Below, one piece after another: positions 26,604-35,697 of a stretch of DNA of 64,000 nt. This DNA comes from an uncultured Lachnospiraceae bacterium. Its GTDB lineage: Bacteria > Bacillota > Clostridia > Lachnospirales > Lachnospiraceae. The notes under the pieces were generated by a model. That model did no database searches, had not been told where the DNA came from, and saw only the letters and a list, made by a program, of their open reading frames with translations. The position numbers were made by a program, and so were the translations under genes. Within the stretch, counting starts at the first letter, position 1, and every line of letters begins with the position of its first letter. The DNA lies in contig CANOCU010000005.1 of the NCBI GenBank assembly GCA_947564645.1, forward strand, positions 42,427-106,426, given 5' to 3'.

Positions 26604-26677
26604 CGAAGCGTGGCTCAGCTTGGTAGAGCGCTGCGTTCGGGACGCAGAGGTCGCAGGTTCAAATCCTGTCGCTTCGA
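26604..26677 (+). tRNA. tRNA-Pro (anticodon CGG)
   Basis: The 74-base cloverleaf has a 7-bp acceptor stem CGAAGCG/CGCTTCG with discriminator A. The D arm closes with GCTC/GAGC, the anticodon stem CTGCG/CGCAG closes the loop TTCGGGA (anticodon CGG, reads CCG), and the T arm has loop TTCAAAT. The CCA end is not encoded, so it needs the cca product. It has its own promoter and terminator. Confidence 0.95.
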
Positions 26678-26683
26678 CTACTG

Positions 26684-26712
26684 ACGGAGACTTGTTTTAG
26701 TCTCCGTTTTTG
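26684..26712 (+). terminator. Terminator of tRNA-Pro
   Basis: The arms ACGGAGACT and AGTCTCCGT enclose a TGTTTT loop and are followed by TTTT, 6 bases after the tRNA. It ends just before the antiporter SD. Confidence 0.85.
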
Positions 26713-26733
26713 TATGAGAAGGGAGGAGATATT

Positions 26734-27924
26734 ATGGAATCATACGAAATTTTAAGAGATCTTGCGATCATTCTGCTCTTCGCCAAGTGCTTTGGCATTC
26801 TCGCAAGGAAGTTCAAGGCGCCGCAGGTCGTGGGCCAGATCATTGCCGGACTGTTGGTGGGTCCCTGTGTATTCGGCTGGATCACGCAGACTGATTTCAT
26901 CACGCAGATGGCCGAAGTCGGCGTGATCATATTGATGTTTTCCGTGGGATTGGAATCCGACCTCAAAGAACTGATCAAGACGGGGCCCGTCGCTTTCCTG
27001 ATCGCCTGTGCCGGCGTGTTCGTTCCGCTCGTCTTAGGCGCACTCCTGTACATGGGCTTCTACGGCATGGCGCCCTGGGGCAGTGAGAATTTCTATAAAG
27101 CGGTCTTTATCGGTACGATCATGACCGCCACCAGCGTCAGCATCACCGTCGCCTCGCTGCAGGAACTGGGTAAGATCAAGAGTAAGGTGGGCACCACCAT
27201 CGTCAGCGCCGCTATCATTGACGACGTGATCGGTATCATTGTGCTGACCTTTGTGATCGGCTTTAAGAATCCGGATTCGAACCCCTTAATGGTCATTGTG
27301 AAGACGATCGCTTTCTTCGCAGTGGCGATCGTAGGCGGATTTCTCTTCTATAAGCTGTTCCTCACACTGGATAACCGCTATCCGCATACGAGACGTGTTC
27401 CCATCATCGGCGTGGCCTTCTGTTTTGCGCTGTCTTATATCGCGGAGCGGTATTTCGGCATCGCAGACATCACAGGCGCTTACGTGGCCGGTGTGATCCT
27501 CTGCAGTTTAAGTGATAACGAATACATAAAGCGCAAGGTTGACGTCAGCTCTTACATGTTCTTCGGTCCGGTCTTCTTCGCCAGTATCGGCCTGAAAACG
27601 ACTTTCAGCGGCATGAACGGCAAGCTTATCGTCTTCTCGATCTGCTTCGTGATCGTAGCTTTGCTGGCCAAGATCATCGGCTGCGGGTCAGTCAGCAAAC
27701 TTTGCAAATACAGTGCGCCCGACTGCTTAAAGATCGGCGTCGGCATGATGACCAGAGGCGAAGTCGCCCTGATCGTGGCGCAGAAGGGTCTGGCGGCCGG
27801 GCTGTTGACGGCAGACTACTTTACGGCAGTCATCCTGCTGATCCTCGTATCTTCGATCGCCACACCGATCATTCTCAAGCTGCTGTACAGCAAAGATGAG
27901 AAAAAGGGGATCGTACATACATAA
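26734..27924 (+). CDS. Monovalent cation:proton antiporter, CPA2/KefB type
   Basis: This 396-residue membrane protein has about 12 hydrophobic segments. The core has GQIIAGLLVGPCVFGW, EVGVIILMFSVGLES, a central SAAIIDDVIGIIVLTF with the double Asp of ion-binding CPA2 antiporters, and GVGMMTRGEVALIVAQKG near the C-terminus. It exchanges Na+ or K+ for H+ for pH or salt balance. No cytoplasmic RCK domain is present. The longest ORF starts with a TTG at 26710 inside the terminator; GGGAGGAG before the ATG at 26734 fixes the start. Confidence 0.9.
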   Translation: MESYEILRDLAIILLFAKCFGILARKFKAPQVVGQIIAGLLVGPCVFGWITQTDFITQMAEVGVIILMFSVGLESDLKELIKTGPVAFLIACAGVFVPLVLGALLYMGFYGMAPWGSENFYKAVFIGTIMTATSVSITVASLQELGKIKSKVGTTIVSAAIIDDVIGIIVLTFVIGFKNPDSNPLMVIVKTIAFFAVAIVGGFLFYKLFLTLDNRYPHTRRVPIIGVAFCFALSYIAERYFGIADITGAYVAGVILCSLSDNEYIKRKVDVSSYMFFGPVFFASIGLKTTFSGMNGKLIVFSICFVIVALLAKIIGCGSVSKLCKYSAPDCLKIGVGMMTRGEVALIVAQKGLAAGLLTADYFTAVILLILVSSIATPIILKLLYSKDEKKGIVHT

Positions 27925-27957
27925 AGATATCTGTAGTAAACGACATAATCTATTAAG

Positions 27958-28004
27958 AAAGGGCTTCAGAACCTGCAGCGATCTGCCGGTTCTAAAGCCC
28001 TTTT
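27958..28004. terminator. Bidirectional terminator between the antiporter and trxA
   Basis: The arms AAAGGGCTT plus AGAACC pair with GGTTCT and AAGCCCTTT around a 14-base loop, with T-rich tails on both strands. It serves the convergent genes ending at 27924 and 28030. Confidence 0.85.
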
Positions 28005-28029
28005 CCTTCAATCAAAAATCCTGATCTTA

Positions 28030-28347
28030 CTATAAGACTTTCCTGATCTCCTCCACCAGCTGCTCCTTCTGCACGGCTCCTACGATGGTGGCTACATCCT
28101 TGCCCTTCACAAAGATCTTAAAGGTGGGAATGGACATCACGCGGTACATTCTGGCAAGCCCGTCCTCCTCATCGATATTGCACTTACCGACCTTGACCCT
28201 GCCGTCATACTCCTCCGCAAGCTGTGCCACGATGGGCGCCATCATCTTGCAGGGACCGCACCAGTCCGCATAGAAATCCACCAACACCGGAACGTCGGCC
28301 TCCAATACTTCCTTCTCGAAATCAGCTGTTGTAAATTTGTGTTCCAT
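28030..28347 (-). CDS. trxA: Thioredoxin
   Basis: This 105-residue thioredoxin has the redox site WCGPCK (about residues 29-34), preceded by VLVDFYADWCG, and the cis-Pro region MSIPTFKIF. It reduces disulphides in the cytoplasm with thioredoxin reductase. The GGAGGAAG SD precedes the ATG. It is 50 bases downstream of trmB on the same strand and probably shares its promoter at 29080-29108. Confidence 0.97.
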   Translation of the reverse strand: MEHKFTTADFEKEVLEADVPVLVDFYADWCGPCKMMAPIVAQLAEEYDGRVKVGKCNIDEEDGLARMYRVMSIPTFKIFVKGKDVATIVGAVQKEQLVEEIRKVL

Positions 28348-28396
28348 AGTTCTCTTCCTCCTTCTGAATAAATCTGTCTTTGTATCAGCTCCTGGA

Positions 28397-29035
28397 CTAT
28401 CTGGCGATCACATATTTATAGATCGGATTGCCCAGAGCGGAAAACTTCTCCTCATATTCCGTCATCACATTGCCGGAAAGCATCTGCTCATCATGGTGAA
28501 GGTCCTCCGTCATCTGCAGAAGCCGCCAGCCCGCAGGCTCCAACTCTCCGAGTGCAAACCGGAACAGATCATGGTTGTCCGTCTTGAATTCAATCACACC
28601 ATCCTTACTCAGTATCTCATCATAGCGCTTCAAAAATTCACGTGACGGCAATCTTCTTTTGGCATGTCTGTCTTTCGGCCACGGATCGGAGAAATTCAGA
28701 TAGATCCTGTCCACTTCCTCCCGGCCAAACACATCTGTGATCTCCTCCGCCTCCATACGGATAAAGTAAAGATTCGGCAGAGGATCCGTCTCCATCTTCT
28801 GAATACCACGCAAAAGTACACTGGAATATTTCTCGATCCCCACATAATTGATCTCAGGATGCATCCTCGCCAGATCCATGATGAATCTGCCCTTACCCAT
28901 ACCGATCTCAATCCGCAGCGGATGATCGCTGCCAAACAGTTCTCTCCACTTTCCCTTATATTCCTGCGGTTCGTGCACCACGAATCTGCTCTCTGCGATC
29001 ATCTCTCTCGAACCGGTTATATTACGCAGCCTCAT
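28397..29035 (-). CDS. trmB: tRNA (guanine-N7-)-methyltransferase
   Basis: This 212-residue SAM-dependent enzyme makes m7G46 in tRNAs. It has the SAM-binding segment LRIEIGMGKGRFIMDLA, then YVGIEKYSSVLLRG, the catalytic NFSDPWPKDRHAKRRL and the C-terminal FKTDNHDLF. The length is standard. The GGAGT SD precedes the ATG at 29035. A strong promoter lies 45-75 bases upstream. Confidence 0.96.
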   Translation of the reverse strand: MRLRNITGSREMIAESRFVVHEPQEYKGKWRELFGSDHPLRIEIGMGKGRFIMDLARMHPEINYVGIEKYSSVLLRGIQKMETDPLPNLYFIRMEAEEITDVFGREEVDRIYLNFSDPWPKDRHAKRRLPSREFLKRYDEILSKDGVIEFKTDNHDLFRFALGELEPAGWRLLQMTEDLHHDEQMLSGNVMTEYEEKFSALGNPIYKYVIAR

Positions 29036-29079
29036 ACTCGCACTCCTTATACTGCCTGTTTCCTCTTTGCGATACCAAA

Positions 29080-29108
29080 ATTATACCTATATTTTCTTTT
29101 AGCGTCAA
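29080..29108 (-). promoter_or_regulatory. Promoter of trmB-trxA
   Basis: On the minus strand -35 TTGACG (29103-29108), a 17-base spacer and a perfect -10 TATAAT (29080-29085) lie upstream of the trmB start. Confidence 0.8.
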
Positions 29109-29170
29109 GAAAAGGAGATTTTGTATTTTTTGTGAAAGGGCTACTGTTTTTTTCCAAAATAGGGTATCAT

Positions 29171-29205
29171 ATAAAAGACGAAATTTCTAATGCCGATAAC
29201 GATAG
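29171..29205 (+). repeat. Imperfect-hairpin element, copy C (upstream of dacF)
   Basis: The core GACGAAATTTCTAATG is shared with copies at 41829 and 45988 (minus strand) and in degenerate form at 56132 (plus). Here the right arm reads CCGATAACGATAG and is less perfect. It is sense with dacF, 39 bases before the start codon. Confidence 0.6.
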
Positions 29206-29243
29206 CCATAGTAACAGTTTGATTATAGAAAGGTCTGACATTT

Positions 29244-30746
29244 ATGTTTTCATCATACACCAAGACAGGAGGAAGAAAAGCCGTCTCTTTCCTGCTCACG
29301 ACGGTTATTTTCTGCTGCGGTATCTGCGGCGGCCGGCTCACGGCGCATGCTGCCTCACTGGAGGAAATAGAGCAGGAACAGGAAGCGCAGAGGGCGATCC
29401 CTGTCGAATCCAACGAGATCGATAACTGGCCGGCCGGTCCGGTGACCAGCGCGCAGTCTGCGATCCTCATGAATGTGGATACCGGCTCTATCCTGTATGC
29501 CAAAGATATCCACAGGAAATGCTTTCCGGCCAGCACCACCAAGATCCTCACCTGTCTGATCGCCATGGAGCGGGGCAATCTGGACGACACCGTCTCCTTC
29601 TCCAATGAAGCGGTATTTTCCGTGCCTGCAGACGGCTCCAACATGGGGATGGATGTAGGAGAAGAGATTACCCTGGAACAATGTCTCTACGGTATTCTGG
29701 TAGGTTCCGCCAATGAAGTTGCCAACGCGGTAGGCGAGCACATTGCCGGTTCCATAGACGGGTTCGTGGAACTGATGAATGAGCGTGCCGCCGAACTTGG
29801 ATGTACGGAAAGCCATTTCATGAATACCAACGGCCTGCACGATGAGGATCACTATACATCCGCGCACGACCTGGCATTGATCGCCGCCGCTTTTTTCAGG
29901 AATGATATGCTCTGTAAAATCGGCAACACCGCCCGTTATGAGTTCACGGCCACGCCCACACAGCCGGACGAATTTATTCTCAAGAATAAGCACCGGATGA
30001 TCACCGGGGAGGTAGCCTACGACGGTGTTCTGGGTGGGAAGACGGGATATACGGACGATTCCAGACAGACTCTCGTCACCTGTGCCGAGAGAAACGGTAT
30101 GCGGCTTGTGTGCGTCGTTTTCCGGGAAGAGAAGCCCAACCAGTTTACGGACACGATGGAATTATTCGACTATGGCTTTCACAATTTTCAGATTATGAAT
30201 ATCGCTGAAAATGAGAAGAAATACCGGATCGAGCCTTCCGGCTTCCTGCAGACCGGCAATGACATCTTCGGCAGTTCCAAACCGTTCCTGTCCATTGATG
30301 ACAAGAGCAGCGTGATCGTCCCCAACACGATCACCTTCGACGATCTGGAATCCGCCATCGATTACAATGTCTCCGACGGGAACCGGATCGCACAGATCAG
30401 ATATTCTTATCATGATACTTATGTGGGAAACGCCTACCTGGAACTGGCAGCTGACAGTACATCTACTTATGAATTTGACACGAATCCGAATGCAGCAGGA
30501 GCAGACGGCGAACAGATAGAAGAACCCGGGCCACAGGAAGAACCGGCTCAGGCCAACACGATCTTTATCAATGTAAAGACGGTCCTGACCTGTATCCTTG
30601 CCATTGCCGCCGCCGTCATACTGCTCTTCGTCCTGCGGGCGTTTGCCATCAACAACCGGAATGCCAGACGCCGCCAGAACCGTGTGAAGAGAAAGCAGAG
30701 ACGCAGAGAGCGGATCCGCTCGCAATTAGACGATTTTGATTTTTGA
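29244..30746 (+). CDS. dacF: D-alanyl-D-alanine carboxypeptidase (DacF-like)
   Basis: This 500-residue S11 peptidase has an N-terminal signal sequence ending near AHA. It has the three PBP motifs STTK (nucleophile Ser, around residue 92), SAN and KTG (GKTGYTDDS). It trims the terminal D-Ala from peptidoglycan stem peptides. The C-terminus has a hydrophobic helix (CILAIAAAVILLFVLRAF) followed by a highly basic tail, so it is anchored with the tail inside. AAAGG precedes the ATG. The 3' end overlaps the convergent exonuclease gene by 21 bases. Confidence 0.92.
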   Translation: MFSSYTKTGGRKAVSFLLTTVIFCCGICGGRLTAHAASLEEIEQEQEAQRAIPVESNEIDNWPAGPVTSAQSAILMNVDTGSILYAKDIHRKCFPASTTKILTCLIAMERGNLDDTVSFSNEAVFSVPADGSNMGMDVGEEITLEQCLYGILVGSANEVANAVGEHIAGSIDGFVELMNERAAELGCTESHFMNTNGLHDEDHYTSAHDLALIAAAFFRNDMLCKIGNTARYEFTATPTQPDEFILKNKHRMITGEVAYDGVLGGKTGYTDDSRQTLVTCAERNGMRLVCVVFREEKPNQFTDTMELFDYGFHNFQIMNIAENEKKYRIEPSGFLQTGNDIFGSSKPFLSIDDKSSVIVPNTITFDDLESAIDYNVSDGNRIAQIRYSYHDTYVGNAYLELAADSTSTYEFDTNPNAAGADGEQIEEPGPQEEPAQANTIFINVKTVLTCILAIAAAVILLFVLRAFAINNRNARRRQNRVKRKQRRRERIRSQLDDFDF

Positions 30747-31655
30747 TTTCTTCTGTTTATCACGGATGGCCTCCACCTCTGCCTCCGTGATAAATTTTTC
30801 TGTCTTCACGACATACACCATCTTCTCCTCGGATTTACGCATGCGCACTTTGGACTTCATATAGCCATGCTTATCACAGTAGGACACGCAATAGTAATGC
30901 TTGCCATTGGGCGTAAACCAGCGGATCTTCCTGCGCAGGCTCCTGTGACACAGATAGCATCTGGTGCCGCTTACCGTCCTGTCCGCCATAGCCTCCGTCT
31001 TATCGGCAAACCCTCTTGAGATATACTTGGCATAGGAATCAAACTGCACATGAATCTCCGATCTCTTATCCTTAGGAATATGAAAGACATCGAAAGAATA
31101 GTTCTTAAGCACGTCCTCCTCGATCAGAGCCAGCACCTTCGCGGTATAATAAGCATCGCTGAAAGCGCGGTGAAAGGGAATATCCTTCTCGATCGCAAGA
31201 ACATCGATGGCATGTTCCAGCGTCCTTCTCGACTTCTGGTCCTCGAAACCGATACTGAACAGCTTCTGCACATCCAGAAACCGGAAAGGCCCGTCCGCCA
31301 GCGGCGGCATCCCATAATATCTGAGATTCCTCTGCAGTTCCGTCAGATCCATGGCGCCCCAGGTACAGAAGATATAATCTTCCCCACACCAGTCAAAAAA
31401 TCTCTCCGCCACTTCCACAAAAGGCCGGCCGTGCTCTAACTGCTCCATCTGCAGGTGGATCAGCTTCCTTGTAATATGGTGCATCTCATGATAGACCTGC
31501 GGCTTTATCAGCTCCGAGAACTCATCGATCATCTCCCGGCTGCTGTTTAATTTGATCGCCCCGATCTCAACGATCTCGAAAGGGAGGACTTTCGACTCCT
31601 CCTCTTTGCCGTCGCTGCTCTGGTTCCATTCCAGATCCAAGATAATATAATTCAT
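30726..31655 (-). CDS. DEDDh 3'-5' exonuclease (KapD/ERI-1 type) with zinc-ribbon-like C-terminus
   Basis: This 309-residue protein has the exonuclease I motif YIILDLEWNQ (Asp and Glu ligands), a GAMDLTELQRNL segment containing the second Asp, and FHRAFSDAYYTAKVL (His-x4-Asp of motif III). It should degrade RNA or DNA 3' to 5'; relatives include the sporulation inhibitor KapD. The C-terminal third has CYLCHRSL and a later YCVSYCDKHG, which looks like a zinc ribbon. It is convergent with dacF. The substrate is unknown. Confidence 0.85.
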   Translation of the reverse strand: MNYIILDLEWNQSSDGKEEESKVLPFEIVEIGAIKLNSSREMIDEFSELIKPQVYHEMHHITRKLIHLQMEQLEHGRPFVEVAERFFDWCGEDYIFCTWGAMDLTELQRNLRYYGMPPLADGPFRFLDVQKLFSIGFEDQKSRRTLEHAIDVLAIEKDIPFHRAFSDAYYTAKVLALIEEDVLKNYSFDVFHIPKDKRSEIHVQFDSYAKYISRGFADKTEAMADRTVSGTRCYLCHRSLRRKIRWFTPNGKHYYCVSYCDKHGYMKSKVRMRKSEEKMVYVVKTEKFITEAEVEAIRDKQKKSKIKIV

Positions 31656-31715
31656 ATGATACTTCCTGACTCTTCACTAGATTCTACATCTTAACTCCGC
31701 TCTTTTGATTCCCTG

Positions 31716-34700
31716 TTATGGTTCTTTCTTACTGCCATGAATGATCTCCGAAAGCGTCCGGTACAGCTTATCTACTTCCACCGGCTTGGACAGATGTCCG
31801 TTCATACCGCACTCTACGGACTTCTTCAGGTCATCGTCGAATGCGTTGGCGGACATGGCCACGATCGGTATGGTACGGCAGTCTTCCCGCTCCATGCCGC
31901 GGATCGTGCGCGTCGCTTCCAGGCCGTCCATTACCGGCATCATGATATCCATCAGGATCACGTCATAAGTGCCCGGCGCTGTCGTGCGGATACGCTCCAC
32001 GGCTTCCGAACCGTCATAGACGCAGTCCACCGCGAAGCCTCTTTCCTCTAACAGTGTCAGGGCGATCTCCGCATTCAGCTCATTGTCTTCCACCACCAGA
32101 ATCCGGCAGCCCTCGAAGGTGATCTCCTCCTCCTGTTCCTGCGTCTCCATATTCTCGCCAAGTTCCAGCGGAATGGAGAAGCTGAACAGACTGCCTTCCC
32201 CGGGCTCACTTTCCAAAGCGATATTACTTCCCATCATCTGAATCAAACGGCTGCTGATCGAAAGGCCCAGACCCGTACCCTGCTGCTTGGACGGATTCTT
32301 ATCCACCGCCTGCTCGAAGGAGCGAAATACCCGCTTCTGGTCTTCCTTGGCAATACCGATCCCCGTATCGCGCACTGCAAAATAGATCACCGCTTCGTTC
32401 CCGACCACTTCCGCTTCCCGCACCGTCAGCGTCACTTTCCCTTTTCTGGGCGTAAATTTCACTGCATTGCCAAGAAGATTGATCAGCACCTGGCTGATGC
32501 GCATCCGATCCGCCACGAACCAGTTATGCTCCACCTCAATATCCTGTACAAAATCGATCTCTTTGGCGGCCGCCTGCGTCAGGATCAGTTCCCTGATCGT
32601 ATCCAGCATCTCATAGAGATTGAAGTTAAACGGTTCCAGTTTCATCTTACCGCTCTCGATCTTCGACATATCCAGAATATCGTTGATCAGACCGAGCAGA
32701 TAATTGGAAGAGGACTGTATCTTCTGCAGACAATCCATGATCCTGTCCTGACTCTGCTCCTGCTGCAGCGCGATGGCCGTCATGCCGATGATACCGTTCA
32801 TGGGCGTGCGGATCTCATGGCTCATGCGTGACAGGAAATCAGACTTCGCCTTACTTGCAATATCATGCTGCTGCTGGGTCAGCTGACTCTGGATGACTCT
32901 TCCCAGTTCCGCCAGATTCTGATATTCTTCGGTATTGTTGAGCAGTTCCTGCCCAATTCCGAGAATACAGATATTACCCATATAATTCCCGTTATCATAC
33001 ATGGGCAGCACAATCCCCTGCTTCCCGGGGGATATGCTTAAGAAACGGCAGATCAGTTCATTATGGCTGCCCTCCTCAGAAAAATACCGCAGTTCCTTCT
33101 GTCCCAGCCACCGGAAGAAGATCTCCCGCTCTTCCGGTTTATATTGTCTGACATTCTCCGTTACCGCCCTGCCATCCTTATGCCACTGATAATCCAGATA
33201 ATTGGCATTGAAATCATCCCGCAAAATGGAAATCAGCACATCGTCCGCCCGGTAAAATCTGCCGATCTTGCAGATGATCAGCATCATCTGCGCCGGAAAA
33301 TCGGCTCCCTTGCCAAACAGGTTGAGGGCCAGAGAACCCAGGCTTACATCCTCGCCGTAATCCATCGTACTGATGTCCCGCCCCAACAGCGGCGGCAGGG
33401 CGCCGCGTTTCCTGTCCGGAATATCCTCATAGAACTGATAGCGCTTTGTTACACCCGTAACCACAAGATCCTGCGCCAGTTTCGCCATGCGGATCAGCTC
33501 CTCATTCGCCTGCCCGCTCCGGGCACAAACGATACCTGCGCGCACATCTACGTTAAACATCTCACCTTCAAAACTGGCCGCGATCTTGTCAAGCAGTCTC
33601 TCCACGAAATCCACGGCTTCCTTTCTCGACCGCTCTCCCATCCATACCGTAAATTCATCGCCGTCAAGACGCATGGCTATGATCCGTCTCTCGTCCTGTT
33701 CCTCAAGTTCCCTGCAGCAGCCGGCCGTCAGACCGCCCAGCTCCTCTAAGATCATATCGCCAAATATAATACCGTTTTTCTCGTTGATCTCCTTCAGCCT
33801 GCTTAAGACCAGATTGATCATCACACCGTCAGGCTGTACTTTCCTGCATTCCTGTATGGATTTGATACCGGCGCTGTAACAATAAAGCCCGGTGATCACA
33901 TCTGTCGAATTCTTTCGAAGCTGCTTCTCCTCCCGCTCCTTCTGCTCCTGTATATCGCGGATACTGCTCACGATCTTGCGGCGCACACCGTCAGTGTCAT
34001 AGACCACTTTGCCATAGAAGGCCACCCACCTGTACTCCGCATCGGAAGGCCATTTCATCCGAAATTCCACAAACAGCTGATCGCGCTTGCTCTGCAGTTC
34101 ACGAATGACTGCATCCCGATCCAGATCATAGATATATTCCGGAGCGATAAATCCGCTCTCAAACTCTTCGCACTGCCATTGTCCGCTCATCTTCTCATGA
34201 TTCACAACATCCAGCATATGACTCTGAATATCATAAGAAAAGAATACATCCTTGCTGGACTCCAATGCTACCCGGTAACGCTCCTTTTCCTCCAGAAGAA
34301 TATTCTCCGCTTCCTTCTGCCTGTTCGTCAGTTCCCGTACCACGTCATACAGCGCGTCCACCTCCAGGATATTGGACGGCTTAAACTCCTGCAGTCCCTC
34401 ACTCCCCCTGCTGATACACTGCATCAGATTCTGTACCGGCCTGGTCAGATGCTTTACCAGGAAATAGATGCCCACCACACCGAAGATCAGACCGATCAGG
34501 ATCGCCGCCACCATCCACAGATAGAGCTGACGGCTCATGCCGAACAGATCTTCCTCCGTATTCAGACCGAGAAGCACCCATTCCGTATGTTCATAAGGCA
34601 CATTATTACTGTACAGCTTAAGCGGACAGACGACCGCATGAATCTCCTGCTTATTCAGTCTGACTTCCTGCACCAGTGACAGATAATCATGCCGCGTTTC

Positions 34701-35654
34701 CCGCAGAACGAAGGTATCATCCATGGACCGGACCAGATCATAGAGAACACCTTTTCCCACCAGAGGAATATAGCTGTCATCACCATGCTTTACCGCCAGC
34801 ATATACCCGGACTGCTGGGAGGCGTTCAGCTCCGCCACCGGAAAATAGTCCGCGAAACGCTGTTCGGAAATCTCAACCCCCAGCACGCCGTACACTTCCC
34901 CCTCATGACGCAGCGGCAGGGAATAGGTGATCATCCGGTAAGAATCGGCCAGCTTCTTTTCCAGGGAAAAGGGCATGGACCAATAGCCCAGATTATCGGT
35001 ATCCGTATCCGGATATGCCGCGCCCGCCTTCCACGGCTCATAGAAAAAGCGGTCGGCCTCATTCGCCCCGTCGCCATCCATATGAAAACGTGTTGTCCAC
35101 GCCGTATCTAACGGAATACTCCACTCTCTGGATAAATGCTTGCTTCCACGTTCCAACAGCAGATCCGTATAATTGGCCGGATTGATGTCGGGATCGGAAT
35201 CTCTGATGAAGAAGCCGTTGTAATCCGCCTTCTCCTGCATATCCTCTCCCGTCAGGATCACAAAGATGCCCGTCGTGGTGCTGCCCTGCAGCATATTGAG
35301 GCATTCCGGAAAAAGCTGCTCCAGCAATTCGCTCTGCATCTCATCAGAAGCCAGGAGATCGGTGAGCTCCACATTCTTATCAGTCAAAAACTGTGCCAGT
35401 ATCTTGTCAAGCACCTCTTCCTGGTCACAGACAGCAGCCCAACGCTGGATCATATCATTCTGCAGGATCACTTTCCTGTTCTCTACGAGACGGTTCATCA
35501 TACCGCTGGAATACTCCTGCAGCATCCCCGCAGTCCTTCGAACGATCAGCGTGCCGATCGTGATCATACTCTGCACCAGCATGATCACAATCAGAGGGAT
35601 CAGAAAGATCCTGAATATACTGTTTTTCTTCTTTTTATGGCTTCTGTCTCCCAT
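31716..35654 (-). CDS. Hybrid sensor histidine kinase with Cache, PAS, degenerate GGDEF, GAF-like, HisKA and REC domains
   Basis: This 1312-residue membrane sensor has TM1 near residues 13-35, a large extracytoplasmic Cache-like region, and TM2 near 380-402 with a short HAMP-like stretch. A PAS domain (about 450-560) follows, then a GGDEF domain whose signature reads RLDGDEF near 664, and a GAF-like domain (about 760-920). HisKA has the phospho-acceptor His in FLSRMSHEIRTPMNG (about 945), then the HATPase (NLLGNAVKFTP, DTGIGIAKEDQ) and a receiver with Asp in VILMDIMMP (about 1235). It probably senses a small ligand with the neighbouring binding protein. The altered GGDEF probably lacks cyclase activity. 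Confidence 0.9.
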   Translation of the reverse strand: MGDRSHKKKKNSIFRIFLIPLIVIMLVQSMITIGTLIVRRTAGMLQEYSSGMMNRLVENRKVILQNDMIQRWAAVCDQEEVLDKILAQFLTDKNVELTDLLASDEMQSELLEQLFPECLNMLQGSTTTGIFVILTGEDMQEKADYNGFFIRDSDPDINPANYTDLLLERGSKHLSREWSIPLDTAWTTRFHMDGDGANEADRFFYEPWKAGAAYPDTDTDNLGYWSMPFSLEKKLADSYRMITYSLPLRHEGEVYGVLGVEISEQRFADYFPVAELNASQQSGYMLAVKHGDDSYIPLVGKGVLYDLVRSMDDTFVLRETRHDYLSLVQEVRLNKQEIHAVVCPLKLYSNNVPYEHTEWVLLGLNTEEDLFGMSRQLYLWMVAAILIGLIFGVVGIYFLVKHLTRPVQNLMQCISRGSEGLQEFKPSNILEVDALYDVVRELTNRQKEAENILLEEKERYRVALESSKDVFFSYDIQSHMLDVVNHEKMSGQWQCEEFESGFIAPEYIYDLDRDAVIRELQSKRDQLFVEFRMKWPSDAEYRWVAFYGKVVYDTDGVRRKIVSSIRDIQEQKEREEKQLRKNSTDVITGLYCYSAGIKSIQECRKVQPDGVMINLVLSRLKEINEKNGIIFGDMILEELGGLTAGCCRELEEQDERRIIAMRLDGDEFTVWMGERSRKEAVDFVERLLDKIAASFEGEMFNVDVRAGIVCARSGQANEELIRMAKLAQDLVVTGVTKRYQFYEDIPDRKRGALPPLLGRDISTMDYGEDVSLGSLALNLFGKGADFPAQMMLIICKIGRFYRADDVLISILRDDFNANYLDYQWHKDGRAVTENVRQYKPEEREIFFRWLGQKELRYFSEEGSHNELICRFLSISPGKQGIVLPMYDNGNYMGNICILGIGQELLNNTEEYQNLAELGRVIQSQLTQQQHDIASKAKSDFLSRMSHEIRTPMNGIIGMTAIALQQEQSQDRIMDCLQKIQSSSNYLLGLINDILDMSKIESGKMKLEPFNFNLYEMLDTIRELILTQAAAKEIDFVQDIEVEHNWFVADRMRISQVLINLLGNAVKFTPRKGKVTLTVREAEVVGNEAVIYFAVRDTGIGIAKEDQKRVFRSFEQAVDKNPSKQQGTGLGLSISSRLIQMMGSNIALESEPGEGSLFSFSIPLELGENMETQEQEEEITFEGCRILVVEDNELNAEIALTLLEERGFAVDCVYDGSEAVERIRTTAPGTYDVILMDIMMPVMDGLEATRTIRGMEREDCRTIPIVAMSANAFDDDLKKSVECGMNGHLSKPVEVDKLYRTLSEIIHGSKKEP

Positions 35655-35697
35655 GCTTACCTCTACGTAGATATTGCCGGCTGTGCCTGCAATCCTC